Assembly: GCA_035628915.1 (NCBI GenBank)
Contig: DASPIW010000049.1
Coordinates: 1 to 24,186, forward strand
DNA: 24,186 nucleotides
Direction: 5' to 3'
Source: JARBUG01 sp035628915
GTDB taxonomy: Bacteria > Bacillota > Sulfobacillia > Symbiobacteriales > Symbiobacteriaceae
Shown: piece by piece, positions 1 to 6,868 of the stretch
How positions within the stretch are numbered: the stretch's first letter is position 1
Layout of the letters: each line of letters opens with the position of its first letter
Position numbers and translations under genes: made by a program
Notes under the pieces: model-generated
Told to the model about the DNA's origin: nothing
The model's input: the letters and a program-made list of their open reading frames with translations, nothing else
Databases searched by the model: none

Positions 1-76
1 GAATCGTCTCGAGTTGCGCTTGCAGGAGCGTTTCCATAAGGTCAAGTAACTCCTCTGCTCGGATGCTACGGGTCAT
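1..76 (-). CDS. 5' end of an unrecognised gene, cut by the left edge
   Basis: Only the first 25 codons are present. The peptide starts MTRSIRAEELLDLMETLLQ and is predicted helical and acidic. The ATG (complement of 74-76) is preceded on the minus strand by GGAGAGGGGG with an 8-nt spacer, a good ribosome binding site, and the frame stays open to the edge. The helix with a Leu-Leu...Leu-Gln-Ala pattern loosely resembles the start of the next minus-strand gene (LLEVFLQAK), so the two could be distant relatives. This is too little sequence to name a function. A hairpin terminator (187-228) separates it from that upstream gene, so it probably has its own promoter in 77-186. Confidence 0.5.
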   Translation of the reverse strand, partial: MTRSIRAEELLDLMETLLQAQLETI

Positions 77-115
77 GCCGGATTCCCCCTCTCCTAAGTA
101 GAGCATAACGCAGCA

Positions 116-138
116 ATGTTCTCTCAGGAATAGAACAT
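116..138. promoter_or_regulatory. Operator-like dyad upstream of the left-edge gene
   Basis: ATGTTCT (116-122) and AGAACAT (132-138) form a perfect 7-bp dyad with a 9-nt centre. It lies 40-62 bp upstream of the minus-strand start at 76, in a locally AT-rich stretch where that gene's promoter should be. It could be a repressor site or merely promoter sequence. I cannot assign a regulator. Confidence 0.3.
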
Positions 139-186
139 ACCACCAAACGCAAAATTACATAAACATTGCAATGGCCAAACTAAAGG

Positions 187-228
187 AATCGGCCCCGGGG
201 CTCGCCTGGCGAGCGCCCGGGGCCGATT
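187..228 (-). terminator. Hairpin terminator of the 235-798 gene
   Basis: The perfect 13-bp arms AATCGGCCCCGGG (187-199) and CCCGGGGCCGATT (216-228) enclose a second stem, GCTCGC (200-205) with GCGAGC (209-214), leaving a 3-nt loop and one bulged base. It begins 7 nt after the stop of the minus-strand gene. On the minus strand it is followed by a short interrupted T-rich stretch (CCTTTAGTTT), so the tail is weak but the stem is very stable. Confidence 0.75.
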
Positions 229-234
229 GCGCCT

Positions 235-798
235 TTATCCCTGAGGCGGGGTCGGCTCAGTGGAGTCCTTGGTTTCTTTGCCCGCCTTTGTCTTTCTGGG
301 TGCAGCCTGCTTGGCCGCGGCCGCGGTCGCAGTGCTTACATTACGGGCTTCCTTTTCAATATTCGCGAAGGAGACCCAGTAGACGATGCCCTGGTCGGGG
401 ACTTCCAGCGTGCCCATGGGAAGGACGATGCGGCGGCTCGCCGGGAACTTGAGCCCGAGGGCCCGCAGCGGCACGCCGAAAGCGAAGTAGGCGGGGCCCA
501 TGGTCTCGGCGGAGCGCAGCTTACGGGCAGCCTTGTCGGCGGGGTTTGCGGCCGGATGAAGGAAGACCCGCTTGGTCTTGGCGTCAGTCCGGGTATGGAT
601 AGCCATCACCGGGGCGCCGTTGTTGGTGTCCATCACCTGGCGGGTGTAGCTGGGGAGGTAAGCGGTGGTGGTGGTCACATGCAGCTCAAGCCGCTGCTCA
701 ACATCGTGGACTCTGGCGCCGTCCTGCTTCGCCTGCAGGAACACTTCGAGGAGCTTGTTCATCTGGTCGGGCGATTCCGGGATCTTGGGTGCCACCAT
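235..798 (-). CDS. Hypothetical protein, 187 aa, with basic low-complexity tail
   Basis: I do not recognise a family. The ATG at 798 has AAGGATG just upstream on the minus strand, so the start is well supported, and a strong hairpin follows the stop. The first 40 residues are predicted helical (LLEVFLQAKQDGARVHDVEQRLELH). Residues about 40-150 look like a compact alpha/beta domain with phrases such as PVMAIHTRTDAKTKRVFLHP and RRIVLPMGTLEVPDQGIVYWVSF. The last 35 or so residues are rich in Ala, Lys, Thr and Pro and probably disordered, as in proteins that touch nucleic acid or a surface. There is no signal peptide or membrane segment, so it is probably cytoplasmic. It is most likely monocistronic, with no neighbour that hints at function. 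Confidence 0.7.
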   Translation of the reverse strand: MVAPKIPESPDQMNKLLEVFLQAKQDGARVHDVEQRLELHVTTTTAYLPSYTRQVMDTNNGAPVMAIHTRTDAKTKRVFLHPAANPADKAARKLRSAETMGPAYFAFGVPLRALGLKFPASRRIVLPMGTLEVPDQGIVYWVSFANIEKEARNVSTATAAAAKQAAPRKTKAGKETKDSTEPTPPQG

Positions 799-1433
799 AC
801 ATCATCCTTCACATCCGAATTTAGGGAGCTGTTGATATATACGGAAGTGCAGTAACGATGGTTCGAATGGATGAGTTAAAAATGTCTCAATACGCCTCAA
901 TAGCGCTTGGGGTGCGCTATATACCCAAGGCGGGGGTCGATGGCAGAGGCTGGGCGCCCTTGAGCCAGGCGGCCTGGGGATATCGCAAAGGGGAGAGGCG
1001 GATGTGGGGGGGCAAATTGCGCGGCGTGTGCAGTCGGCGCGGGGGGCAATGGCGGGGAAATGGCACGGAAATAGCGAGGAAATGGCGAGGAAATAGCGGG
1101 GCACGGTCGTTGAGATGAATATGCATGCAGGTGGTTCTGCCGCGCCTGTATGGACGAGGTGCGAAGCCTTGTGGGTGAGGGCTTGCTGCCCGCAACGCCC
1201 TCAGAGATGGTCTCGTTTGGTGCATCAATGGGGCCGAAGTATGCAATGGTCGGACTCTCAAAAACGCATGTGGTCTCCTCAATAGTGTTGCGGGCACGCT
1301 CAATCGCGCCCACAAGCGCGATGTTGACGCCCACAACAGCGCTGATGGTGAACTCAATAGCGTTTATGGTAGAGGTGTTTCGTAGGGGCCGGTAGAATAT
1401 TGGCTCACTGCTGCCGTGCCGAGGAGGGTGGCT
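799..1433. other. Long intergenic region without a convincing gene
   Basis: About 630 bp separate the divergent starts at 798 and 1434. Open frames exist on both strands, but none has a ribosome binding site plus a recognisable protein. A minus-strand frame over about 1130-1395 reads smoothly (IALVGAIERARNTIEETTC) and could be a gene remnant. The region holds an 11-bp tandem array (1044-1098) and motifs close to CTCAATAGCG at 886, 896, 1278, 1299 and 1353. A TAGAAT at 1393-1398 could be the -10 of the downstream operon, but I see no matching -35. Confidence 0.5.
1044..1098 (+). repeat. Five tandem 11-bp repeats
   Basis: Five contiguous 11-bp units start at 1044, 1055, 1066, 1077 and 1088, with consensus approximately AGGAAATRGCG. 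The last two units differ from each other by one base (AGGAAATGGCG, AGGAAATAGCG). The period is close to one DNA helical turn, so each unit would present the same face. The array lies between two divergent genes and about 335 bp upstream of the phosphatase start. Its role is unknown. Confidence 0.8.
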
Positions 1434-3449
1434 ATGCCAGGTGTGCGAAGACAGCTCCGGTCTCTGATCATCGGCTTCATCCTCCTGGGCCTCGTCTGGA
1501 TCGAGGTTGACAACTACCTACGGCTGAGACAGACGCCCTGGTCCTTGCTGCGAACGCATCCCATATCCTTTTTCGTCCTCTGGGGCGGCTCCTTTCTGGT
1601 CGGCCTGGTGCTGGACTGGCTGACTGGCTTCGGCTTGCGCCGGTTCTTCCGCGCACTGGCGACCCTGGAGCGGGGGGAGGCGCTCTCCCTGGCGGAGCGG
1701 CAGGCCGCAGCCATTACCGGCATGCGCTTCCCCATGACCGCCGCCTCCTGGCTGATGGCCATGGCTCTCCTCTTTACGCTGGCCTTCCATCAAGCGGACG
1801 AAGCAGAGGGCCTGCTCGCCATTTTGGCCGACCCGGTGTACGGGATTGAGCTGCTCAACTTCATGCTCCGCGAGATGCTGCTGGCCCTGACGCTGGCGAT
1901 CCTCTTCTTCTCCGGCAGCCGGCTGATCCTCCGTCGCGGCCTGGTGCGGCTCAACGTCGCTGAGCTCCCCGGTAGCTCCGGTCCATCGGTGCCGGAGCGC
2001 TTTGTGGTACTGGTGGTGGCCCAGGCGGTCTTGTTCGTCTCCCTGGTCCTGACCACGCCGCCCGGCGTCTCCCAAGTGCGCATGCTGGGCGACTACGTGC
2101 TCCTGGGCCTGCTGGGGGCCATCAGCGCCTACTGGCTGGCCTCGGAGATCAAGGCGGCCATCGATTCGGCATCCGGCCGCATCCGGCAGCTTTCGGTGGA
2201 GACCCGGCCGAACCTCTTCCAACCCATGGCCGTGACGGTCGAGGGCGAGGTGGGCGGACTGATCTCGGCCATGAACGCGCTGCAGAAGCGGGCGGAGCGG
2301 GAGCTGGCCCTGATGGAGAAGGATCTGCAGGATGCCCGCGCGCTCCAGCGCGGACTGCTGCCCCAGTCGCCAGCGCTTCCCGCCGGGTGGGATCTGGCGG
2401 CGCGCCTGATCCCCGCCCACCATGTTGGCGGCGACTTCTATGACATCATCCCTCTGGGTGAAGGCCGCCTCGGCGTGGCCGTCGGCGATGTGGCCGGCAA
2501 GGGCCTGCCGTCCGCCCTGCTGATGTCGTACACCGTCAGCCTGCTCCGCGCCTATGCGCCGCAGTACGAGAGCCCGGCTGCGGTCCTCGGCGCCGTCAAC
2601 CAGATGCTGGCCGCTGCCCTGCCGCAGCGGCTCTTCGTGACGGCCGCCTACTGCGTCATCGATCTCGAGCGCCGGGTGGCTACTTTGGCCAGCGCCGGCC
2701 ATTTCCCCCCTGTCGTCGGGCGGCAATCGGTGCAGCTCCCGCCCGGGCTGCCGCTGGGCGTCGATGCCGAGGCGGCGTATGCGGAGGAGTGCTTCGCACT
2801 CGCGCCACTTGATCCGTTCCTTCTATATAGCGACGGACTTATTGAAGCGACGAATGCGGAGGGCGCCGTCCTGGGCGCCGGTCCGGTGGAAGAGGCGGTG
2901 GCCCGGGCCCGGCCCGGGGGCCCGGCCGAGGCGATGGTCGCCGACCTGCTGACCCTGGCGGCGGCGCATCAACAGCATCAGCCTTTTGTGGATGACGTGA
3001 CCGTGGTTGTCCTGATTCCGCCGGCGGAGGTCCGCCGGGAGTTCCCCAGCCGGGATGGCGTTGAGGTGGAGGCGGCCGCTTTCGCTGCGGAGTTTGCCGG
3101 TCCCGTTTTGGGGGCCGAGCGGGCCCGGGCCGTGGCGACGGCGGTGGGCGAGATCTGCCGCAATGCCATCATCCACGGGAACCGGGCGCAGGCGGCGGTG
3201 CCGTTCGTCTTGAAGATGAGCGCCGGGGCGGGCGCCGTGGAGGCCCGCATCTATGACCGGGGGGAGCTCTTTGCCCTGCCCGCGGCGCCGCCGGACCTCG
3301 CCGTGCAGATGGCAGGGGAGGGGCCGATTCGGGGCTGGGGGATTCCGCTGGCGCAGGCGATGGCGGACGGCCTGCGGGTGGAGCCGACGCCGGGCGGCAA
3401 GCAGGTGGTCCTGACGTTTCATGTCGCAGGAGGTGGGCCGGATGTTTGA
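1434..3449 (+). CDS. Membrane SpoIIE-type PP2C phosphatase fused to RsbW-like HATPase domain
   Basis: The predicted role is a sensor of the partner-switching type, dephosphorylating a STAS protein and, through the C-terminal domain, possibly phosphorylating one. About six membrane segments fill residues 10-245. A short linker or coiled coil follows (about 285-305), then a SpoIIE/RsbU phosphatase domain with the metal-binding motifs GGDFYD (332-337), GDVAGKG (from 351), YSDGL (Asp467) and DDVTVV (Asp520-521). A GHKL ATPase domain ends the protein, with N-box Glu573/Asn577 (GEICRNAIIHGN) and a G-box-like RGWGIPLAQ. I chose ATG 1434 because GAGGAGGGT sits 4-5 nt upstream. An in-frame GTG at 1416 would place this site inside the gene. 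The next gene starts within its last codons. Family assignment is firm; the kinase activity is inference. Confidence 0.9.
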   Translation: MPGVRRQLRSLIIGFILLGLVWIEVDNYLRLRQTPWSLLRTHPISFFVLWGGSFLVGLVLDWLTGFGLRRFFRALATLERGEALSLAERQAAAITGMRFPMTAASWLMAMALLFTLAFHQADEAEGLLAILADPVYGIELLNFMLREMLLALTLAILFFSGSRLILRRGLVRLNVAELPGSSGPSVPERFVVLVVAQAVLFVSLVLTTPPGVSQVRMLGDYVLLGLLGAISAYWLASEIKAAIDSASGRIRQLSVETRPNLFQPMAVTVEGEVGGLISAMNALQKRAERELALMEKDLQDARALQRGLLPQSPALPAGWDLAARLIPAHHVGGDFYDIIPLGEGRLGVAVGDVAGKGLPSALLMSYTVSLLRAYAPQYESPAAVLGAVNQMLAAALPQRLFVTAAYCVIDLERRVATLASAGHFPPVVGRQSVQLPPGLPLGVDAEAAYAEECFALAPLDPFLLYSDGLIEATNAEGAVLGAGPVEEAVARARPGGPAEAMVADLLTLAAAHQQHQPFVDDVTVVVLIPPAEVRREFPSRDGVEVEAAAFAAEFAGPVLGAERARAVATAVGEICRNAIIHGNRAQAAVPFVLKMSAGAGAVEARIYDRGELFALPAAPPDLAVQMAGEGPIRGWGIPLAQAMADGLRVEPTPGGKQVVLTFHVAGGGPDV

Positions 3450-3780
3450 GCTACAAGTCAGAATGGCTGCAGGCACGGTGATCCTGGACATCGCCGGCCC
3501 CCTGGCCCGGGAAGGTGGCGATGCCGTCTGCGATGCGGTACAGGCGCTGGCGCCGCTGCCTGCGCATCTGGTGCTGAACTTCTCCCGGGCGGGGATGATC
3601 AGCACGGCCGGCCTGGGCGGCCTGCTCTGGGCGGTCCGCCTGGTGACCCGGGCCGGCGGGCGGGTCTCGGCCTATGGCCTGAACGATCATTTCCGCAAGG
3701 TCTTTCATGTGGTGGGCATCACGCAGTTTGTCAGCCTCTACTACGATGAAGCGGCCGCGCTGCAAGGAGTCGCCCCGTGA
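3442..3780 (+). CDS. STAS-domain anti-sigma-factor-antagonist-like protein
   Basis: A 112-residue single STAS domain of the SpoIIAA/RsbV type and the likely substrate of the upstream phosphatase/kinase. The diagnostic loop is MISTAGLGGLLWA (residues 52-64). In RsbV-like proteins this loop reads D-S-[ST]-G-L-G with the first Ser phosphorylated. Here it is S54-T55-A56-G57, so Thr55 is the candidate phosphoacceptor and the usual Asp is replaced by Ser. The start is ATG 3442, since AGGAGGTG lies 6 nt upstream; an in-frame ATG at 3421 would enclose that site. It overlaps the previous gene by 8 nt and the next by 4 nt (GTGA), indicating translational coupling. Confidence 0.88.
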   Translation: MFELQVRMAAGTVILDIAGPLAREGGDAVCDAVQALAPLPAHLVLNFSRAGMISTAGLGGLLWAVRLVTRAGGRVSAYGLNDHFRKVFHVVGITQFVSLYYDEAAALQGVAP

Positions 3781-6500
3781 CGGCCCGGGAAGGGAAGCTG
3801 CGCCCGCCGGCGTTGCCCGTTCCCTATCTGCCCCGGCCCCATTTGCTGGACGCCCTGAGCCAGGGGGAGATCGTTTGCCTCATGGCCGCACCGGGCTATG
3901 GCAAGAGCTCGGTGCTGGCGGAGTATGCCGCGGCCGGGGCGGGTCAGATCATCTGGTACAGTCTGGACGCGGCCGACCGGGATCCCGCGGTGCTGCTGGC
4001 CGGGCTGGCGGGTGGCTTTGGCGCTCCGGCGCTGACCGGCGGGTCGCCCACCCTGGGCGCCCATGAGCTCTCTGGGTGGCTGGAGGCCGAAGCCGTGCCC
4101 CGGACGGCGATTCTGGATGACGTCCACCTTTTGGATGGCTCTGAGCCGGCCTGCCGCCTGCTGGGCGAACTGCTTGCGCAGCGGCCGGCGACGCTCCGGC
4201 TGATTCTCGCAGGGCGGTTCCTGCCGCCCATTCCCGGGCTGGCGCGGCTCCGGCTGGCCGGTTGCGTGCGGGAGCTGACGGAGGCCGACCTGGCCTTTTC
4301 CGCCGCAGAGAGCCGGGCGGTGGTGGACCGGCTGGGCGCCCGGTGGGAGGAACATCTACATATACGATCGGGCGGCTGGCCCGCGGCGCTGCGGCTGCTG
4401 GCGGAGACGGCCGCCTTTGACGCGTCCGGCAGCGCCGGTCTCTTTGATTATCTGGCAGAGGCGGTCTTTCGGGCCCTGGCGCCCGCCGACCAACAATTCC
4501 TCGTAACAGTCTCCGTGCTGCCCGTCTGGCGGGCAGATGCCTGCAGCCGGATCACGGAGCAGGCCGGGGCCGGCGAGCAGCTGGCCCGCCTCCGGCAGGC
4601 GCGCCTGTTGGTCATGGCGGAGCCGGACGGCGCCCTCCGCCCGCACCCGCTCTGGCTGGAGTTTTTGCGCGGCCGGCTCCGGGCGCAAATGCCGGAGCGG
4701 TACCGGGAGCTGCGGCGGCGGGCCGCGCTCTACGCGTCGGAGCAGGGCGACCCGGAGGCGGCGCTGGAGCATGCGCTGGCGGCCGGCGACCACGGGCTGA
4801 TCGAGCGGCTGCTGGTCCGCACTGCCCATCTGCTGGTCCGGACCGGGCGGCTCCAGCGGCTGGAGGACTGGCTCAGCATCATCCCGGAGGTGGTGCTGGA
4901 GTCCGAGCCCGGCGTTCTGGCTGAAGCCGGGGAGGCGCTGCGCCGCGCCGGGCAGCCATCTCGGGCGGTCCGGTGGCTCCGGGCCGCCGTGATCGGCTAC
5001 GCCCGGCGGCGGTCGGACGCCATGCTCACGGCGCTCTCCCGGCTGGCACTGGCCCACGCCGACCTGGGCCACTGGGCCGAGGCGGAGGCGGCGATCGAGC
5101 AGGTGGAGGCGGAGCTCGGCGAGGCGGCCGGGGCGGCGCGGGCCGAAGCGCTGCTGGCTGTCGCTGAATGGGAGGCCGGGGCGGGTAGGGCCGGCGCGGC
5201 CGTGGGTGGCTTCCGGGCGGCGGCCGCCCTCTTCGCAGAGCTGGGGCTCCGGGAGCGGCAGGGCGCGGCGCTCTTTGGGCTGGGTGCCCACGGGCTGGTG
5301 GCGGCCGGCCGGTATCAGGAGGCGCTGGCCGAGCTGCAGCAGGCCGCGCAGCGGCTGGAAGGGGCGGCCGCCTGCGATGCGCTCCTTTCCCGGTTCTGGC
5401 TCTGCGCCATGCTGGATCGGTGGGTTGAAGCGGAGCAACTGCTGCCTGCCCTGCTGCCCGGCAGCGCCCACCAGCAGGCGCATCGGTATCTGGCGGAGGC
5501 CCTGCTTGCCGTCCACCGGGGCGACCACCGGGCGGCGGAGGCGCTGGGCGAGTCGGCCGCCATCTGCCTGCACGATGCGGAGCCGACCCCTGCGCTGGCG
5601 GTGCTGCAAGCGCTCAGCCGGGCGTGGCTGGAGCTGGCCCGGCGCCGGCCCGAGACCGGGGCGCGGGAGGCCCTGCGCCTGGCCGCGGCGGCCCGGGTCC
5701 CTTTGCTGATCGCCCTGGCCGAGCGCCTCGCCGCGGCGGCCGCAGGGCCGGACTCCACGGGCGCCGCCGGCGGCCTGCGGGCCGAACTGCTGGGCACCTT
5801 CCGTGTCAGCGCCGGCGGCCAGGAGTTGGGCGGCGACGTCTGGGGGCGGGCCCAGGTACGGGGGCTGCTGCAGTATCTGTTGGTCCAGCCCGGTTTCAGC
5901 GCCGGGCGGGAAGCGCTGCTGGAGGCCTTCTGGCCGGGCGAGCCGCCCGAGACGGCCCGCGCCAAGCTCCGCGTCGGCCTCTACCGGCTCAAGGGGGTAT
6001 TGACTTCTGCGGGGTGCCAGCTCGAGGCGGATCACGATCAGATTACCCTGCACCGGGCCTCGGTCGGCCAGGTCGATGTGGCCCTGTTAAGGGCCCATCT
6101 GGCGGCGGCCCGGGGGGCGGGGCCGGAGTCCGCCCTCAGCCTGGCGCTGGAGGGGCGGAGCCTATATCGGGGTGAGCTGCTGCCGCAGGCCTACTGGCCC
6201 TGGGTAATGCCGGCCCGGGAGCAGGTGCTCAGGGAGTATCGGGAGCTGCTTCAGCTGGGGCTGGAGGCGGCCCGGCAGTTAGGCCGCACCAGCAGCGCCG
6301 CCGTTATTTTGGAGGAGATGCTGGCCCTGGAGCCCGGCCAGGAGGAGCGGGAGCGGGAGCTGATGGAGCTGCTGGCCCAATCCGGGCGGCGCGGCGAGGT
6401 GCTGGCCCGCTACCGGCGGCTGGCCCGCTGGCTGCGGAGCGAGCTGGGGGTGGAGCCAGAGCCGCAGACCCGCCGGCTGGTCCGTTCTCTGCTCTCCTGA
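3777..6500 (+). CDS. MalT-like STAND ATPase / BTAD-family transcriptional regulator
   Basis: A 907-residue signal-integrating transcriptional regulator. The N-terminal part is a MalT-like NTPase with Walker A APGYGKSS (38-45), Walker B AILDDVHLLDG (Asp114-115) and the typical GGWPAALRLLA helix. The middle (about 330-660) is Ala/Leu-rich helical repeat of TPR type. The C-terminal third (about 667-907) carries an OmpR-like winged helix followed by a bacterial transcriptional activator domain (RAKLRVGLYRLKGVL ... REQVLREYRELLQLGLEAARQ ... RRLARWLRSELGVEPEPQTRRL), as in the AfsR/SARP group but with the DNA-binding part C-terminal. The GTG start overlaps the STAS stop (GTGA), with AAGGAG upstream. 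Operon position suggests it is the output or a target of the partner-switching pair. That is inference; no sigma factor gene is present. Confidence 0.88.
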   Translation: MTAREGKLRPPALPVPYLPRPHLLDALSQGEIVCLMAAPGYGKSSVLAEYAAAGAGQIIWYSLDAADRDPAVLLAGLAGGFGAPALTGGSPTLGAHELSGWLEAEAVPRTAILDDVHLLDGSEPACRLLGELLAQRPATLRLILAGRFLPPIPGLARLRLAGCVRELTEADLAFSAAESRAVVDRLGARWEEHLHIRSGGWPAALRLLAETAAFDASGSAGLFDYLAEAVFRALAPADQQFLVTVSVLPVWRADACSRITEQAGAGEQLARLRQARLLVMAEPDGALRPHPLWLEFLRGRLRAQMPERYRELRRRAALYASEQGDPEAALEHALAAGDHGLIERLLVRTAHLLVRTGRLQRLEDWLSIIPEVVLESEPGVLAEAGEALRRAGQPSRAVRWLRAAVIGYARRRSDAMLTALSRLALAHADLGHWAEAEAAIEQVEAELGEAAGAARAEALLAVAEWEAGAGRAGAAVGGFRAAAALFAELGLRERQGAALFGLGAHGLVAAGRYQEALAELQQAAQRLEGAAACDALLSRFWLCAMLDRWVEAEQLLPALLPGSAHQQAHRYLAEALLAVHRGDHRAAEALGESAAICLHDAEPTPALAVLQALSRAWLELARRRPETGAREALRLAAAARVPLLIALAERLAAAAAGPDSTGAAGGLRAELLGTFRVSAGGQELGGDVWGRAQVRGLLQYLLVQPGFSAGREALLEAFWPGEPPETARAKLRVGLYRLKGVLTSAGCQLEADHDQITLHRASVGQVDVALLRAHLAAARGAGPESALSLALEGRSLYRGELLPQAYWPWVMPAREQVLREYRELLQLGLEAARQLGRTSSAAVILEEMLALEPGQEERERELMELLAQSGRRGEVLARYRRLARWLRSELGVEPEPQTRRLVRSLLS

Positions 6501-6523
6501 TGCGTCTACGTTTCGTTCACGGT

Positions 6524-6570
6524 CCCCCCGGTACGCTGAAGGTGGCAAGCTGCCACTTCGGACCGGGGGG
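6524..6570 (+). terminator. Hairpin closing the phosphatase-STAS-BTAD operon
   Basis: CCCCCCGGT (6524-6532) pairs perfectly with ACCGGGGGG (6562-6570). An inner stem forms between GAAGGTGGCA (6538-6547) and TGCCACTTC (6551-6559) with one bulge. TCTTTCT follows directly. It lies 24 nt after the stop at 6500 and just before the putative ATG at 6578, so it is a terminator or an attenuator controlling the next small gene. Confidence 0.65.
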
Positions 6571-6577
6571 TCTTTCT

Positions 6578-6832
6578 ATGTATGGACTCTCGCCCCGCTT
6601 GCGCGTCGCGCTTTACGTGGGCGCCGCGGGCCTGCTCCTGGGCGCGGTGATCGCCGCTTCGCGGTCTGGCGCGGGCGGCGGCGCCCGGGTCCGGCTGATG
6701 GGTGATGTCGACGGCGACGGCGTGCCGGAGGCGGTGGCGATCTTTCTGAGCCGCCAGGGCGAAATCTGCTGGGCGGTCACCGGCGGGAAAGGCCGGGAGG
6801 CAAGGGAGACTTGCGTTCCGGCTATGAAGTAG
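6578..6832 (+). CDS. Small membrane-anchored protein with one FG-GAP/VCBS-like Ca-binding motif
   Basis: An 84-residue product. One membrane segment (VALYVGAAGLLLGAVIAA, about residues 10-27) is followed by a short exported part containing GDVDGDGVPEAV, with Asp43, Asp45 and Asp47 spaced as in the calcium loops of FG-GAP/VCBS beta-propeller repeats. A single repeat cannot make a propeller, so this may be a leftover or a small accessory protein. The ATG at 6578 is preceded by GGGGGG, a poor but usable binding site that is also one arm of a hairpin. An in-frame ATG at 6500, overlapping the previous stop (TGATG), would read through the hairpin and lacks a binding site. It ends 36 bp before the next gene. 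The existence of the protein is plausible, not certain. Confidence 0.45.
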   Translation: MYGLSPRLRVALYVGAAGLLLGAVIAASRSGAGGGARVRLMGDVDGDGVPEAVAIFLSRQGEICWAVTGGKGREARETCVPAMK

Positions 6833-6868
6833 ATCCGGATTCCATCTTGTTGGAAATGGGGGAGCGTT

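Noticed and set aside
897..1334. Minus-strand open frames (145-146 codons) and plus-strand frames in 858-1395
   Set aside because: No ribosome binding sites, low-complexity translations driven by the 11-bp repeats, and no recognisable family. At most a decayed gene.
1518..2726. 402-codon minus-strand frame inside the phosphatase gene
   Set aside because: Antisense shadow of a high-GC gene; composition is Gln/Gly/Arg/His-rich without domain features, while the plus strand has clear SpoIIE motifs.
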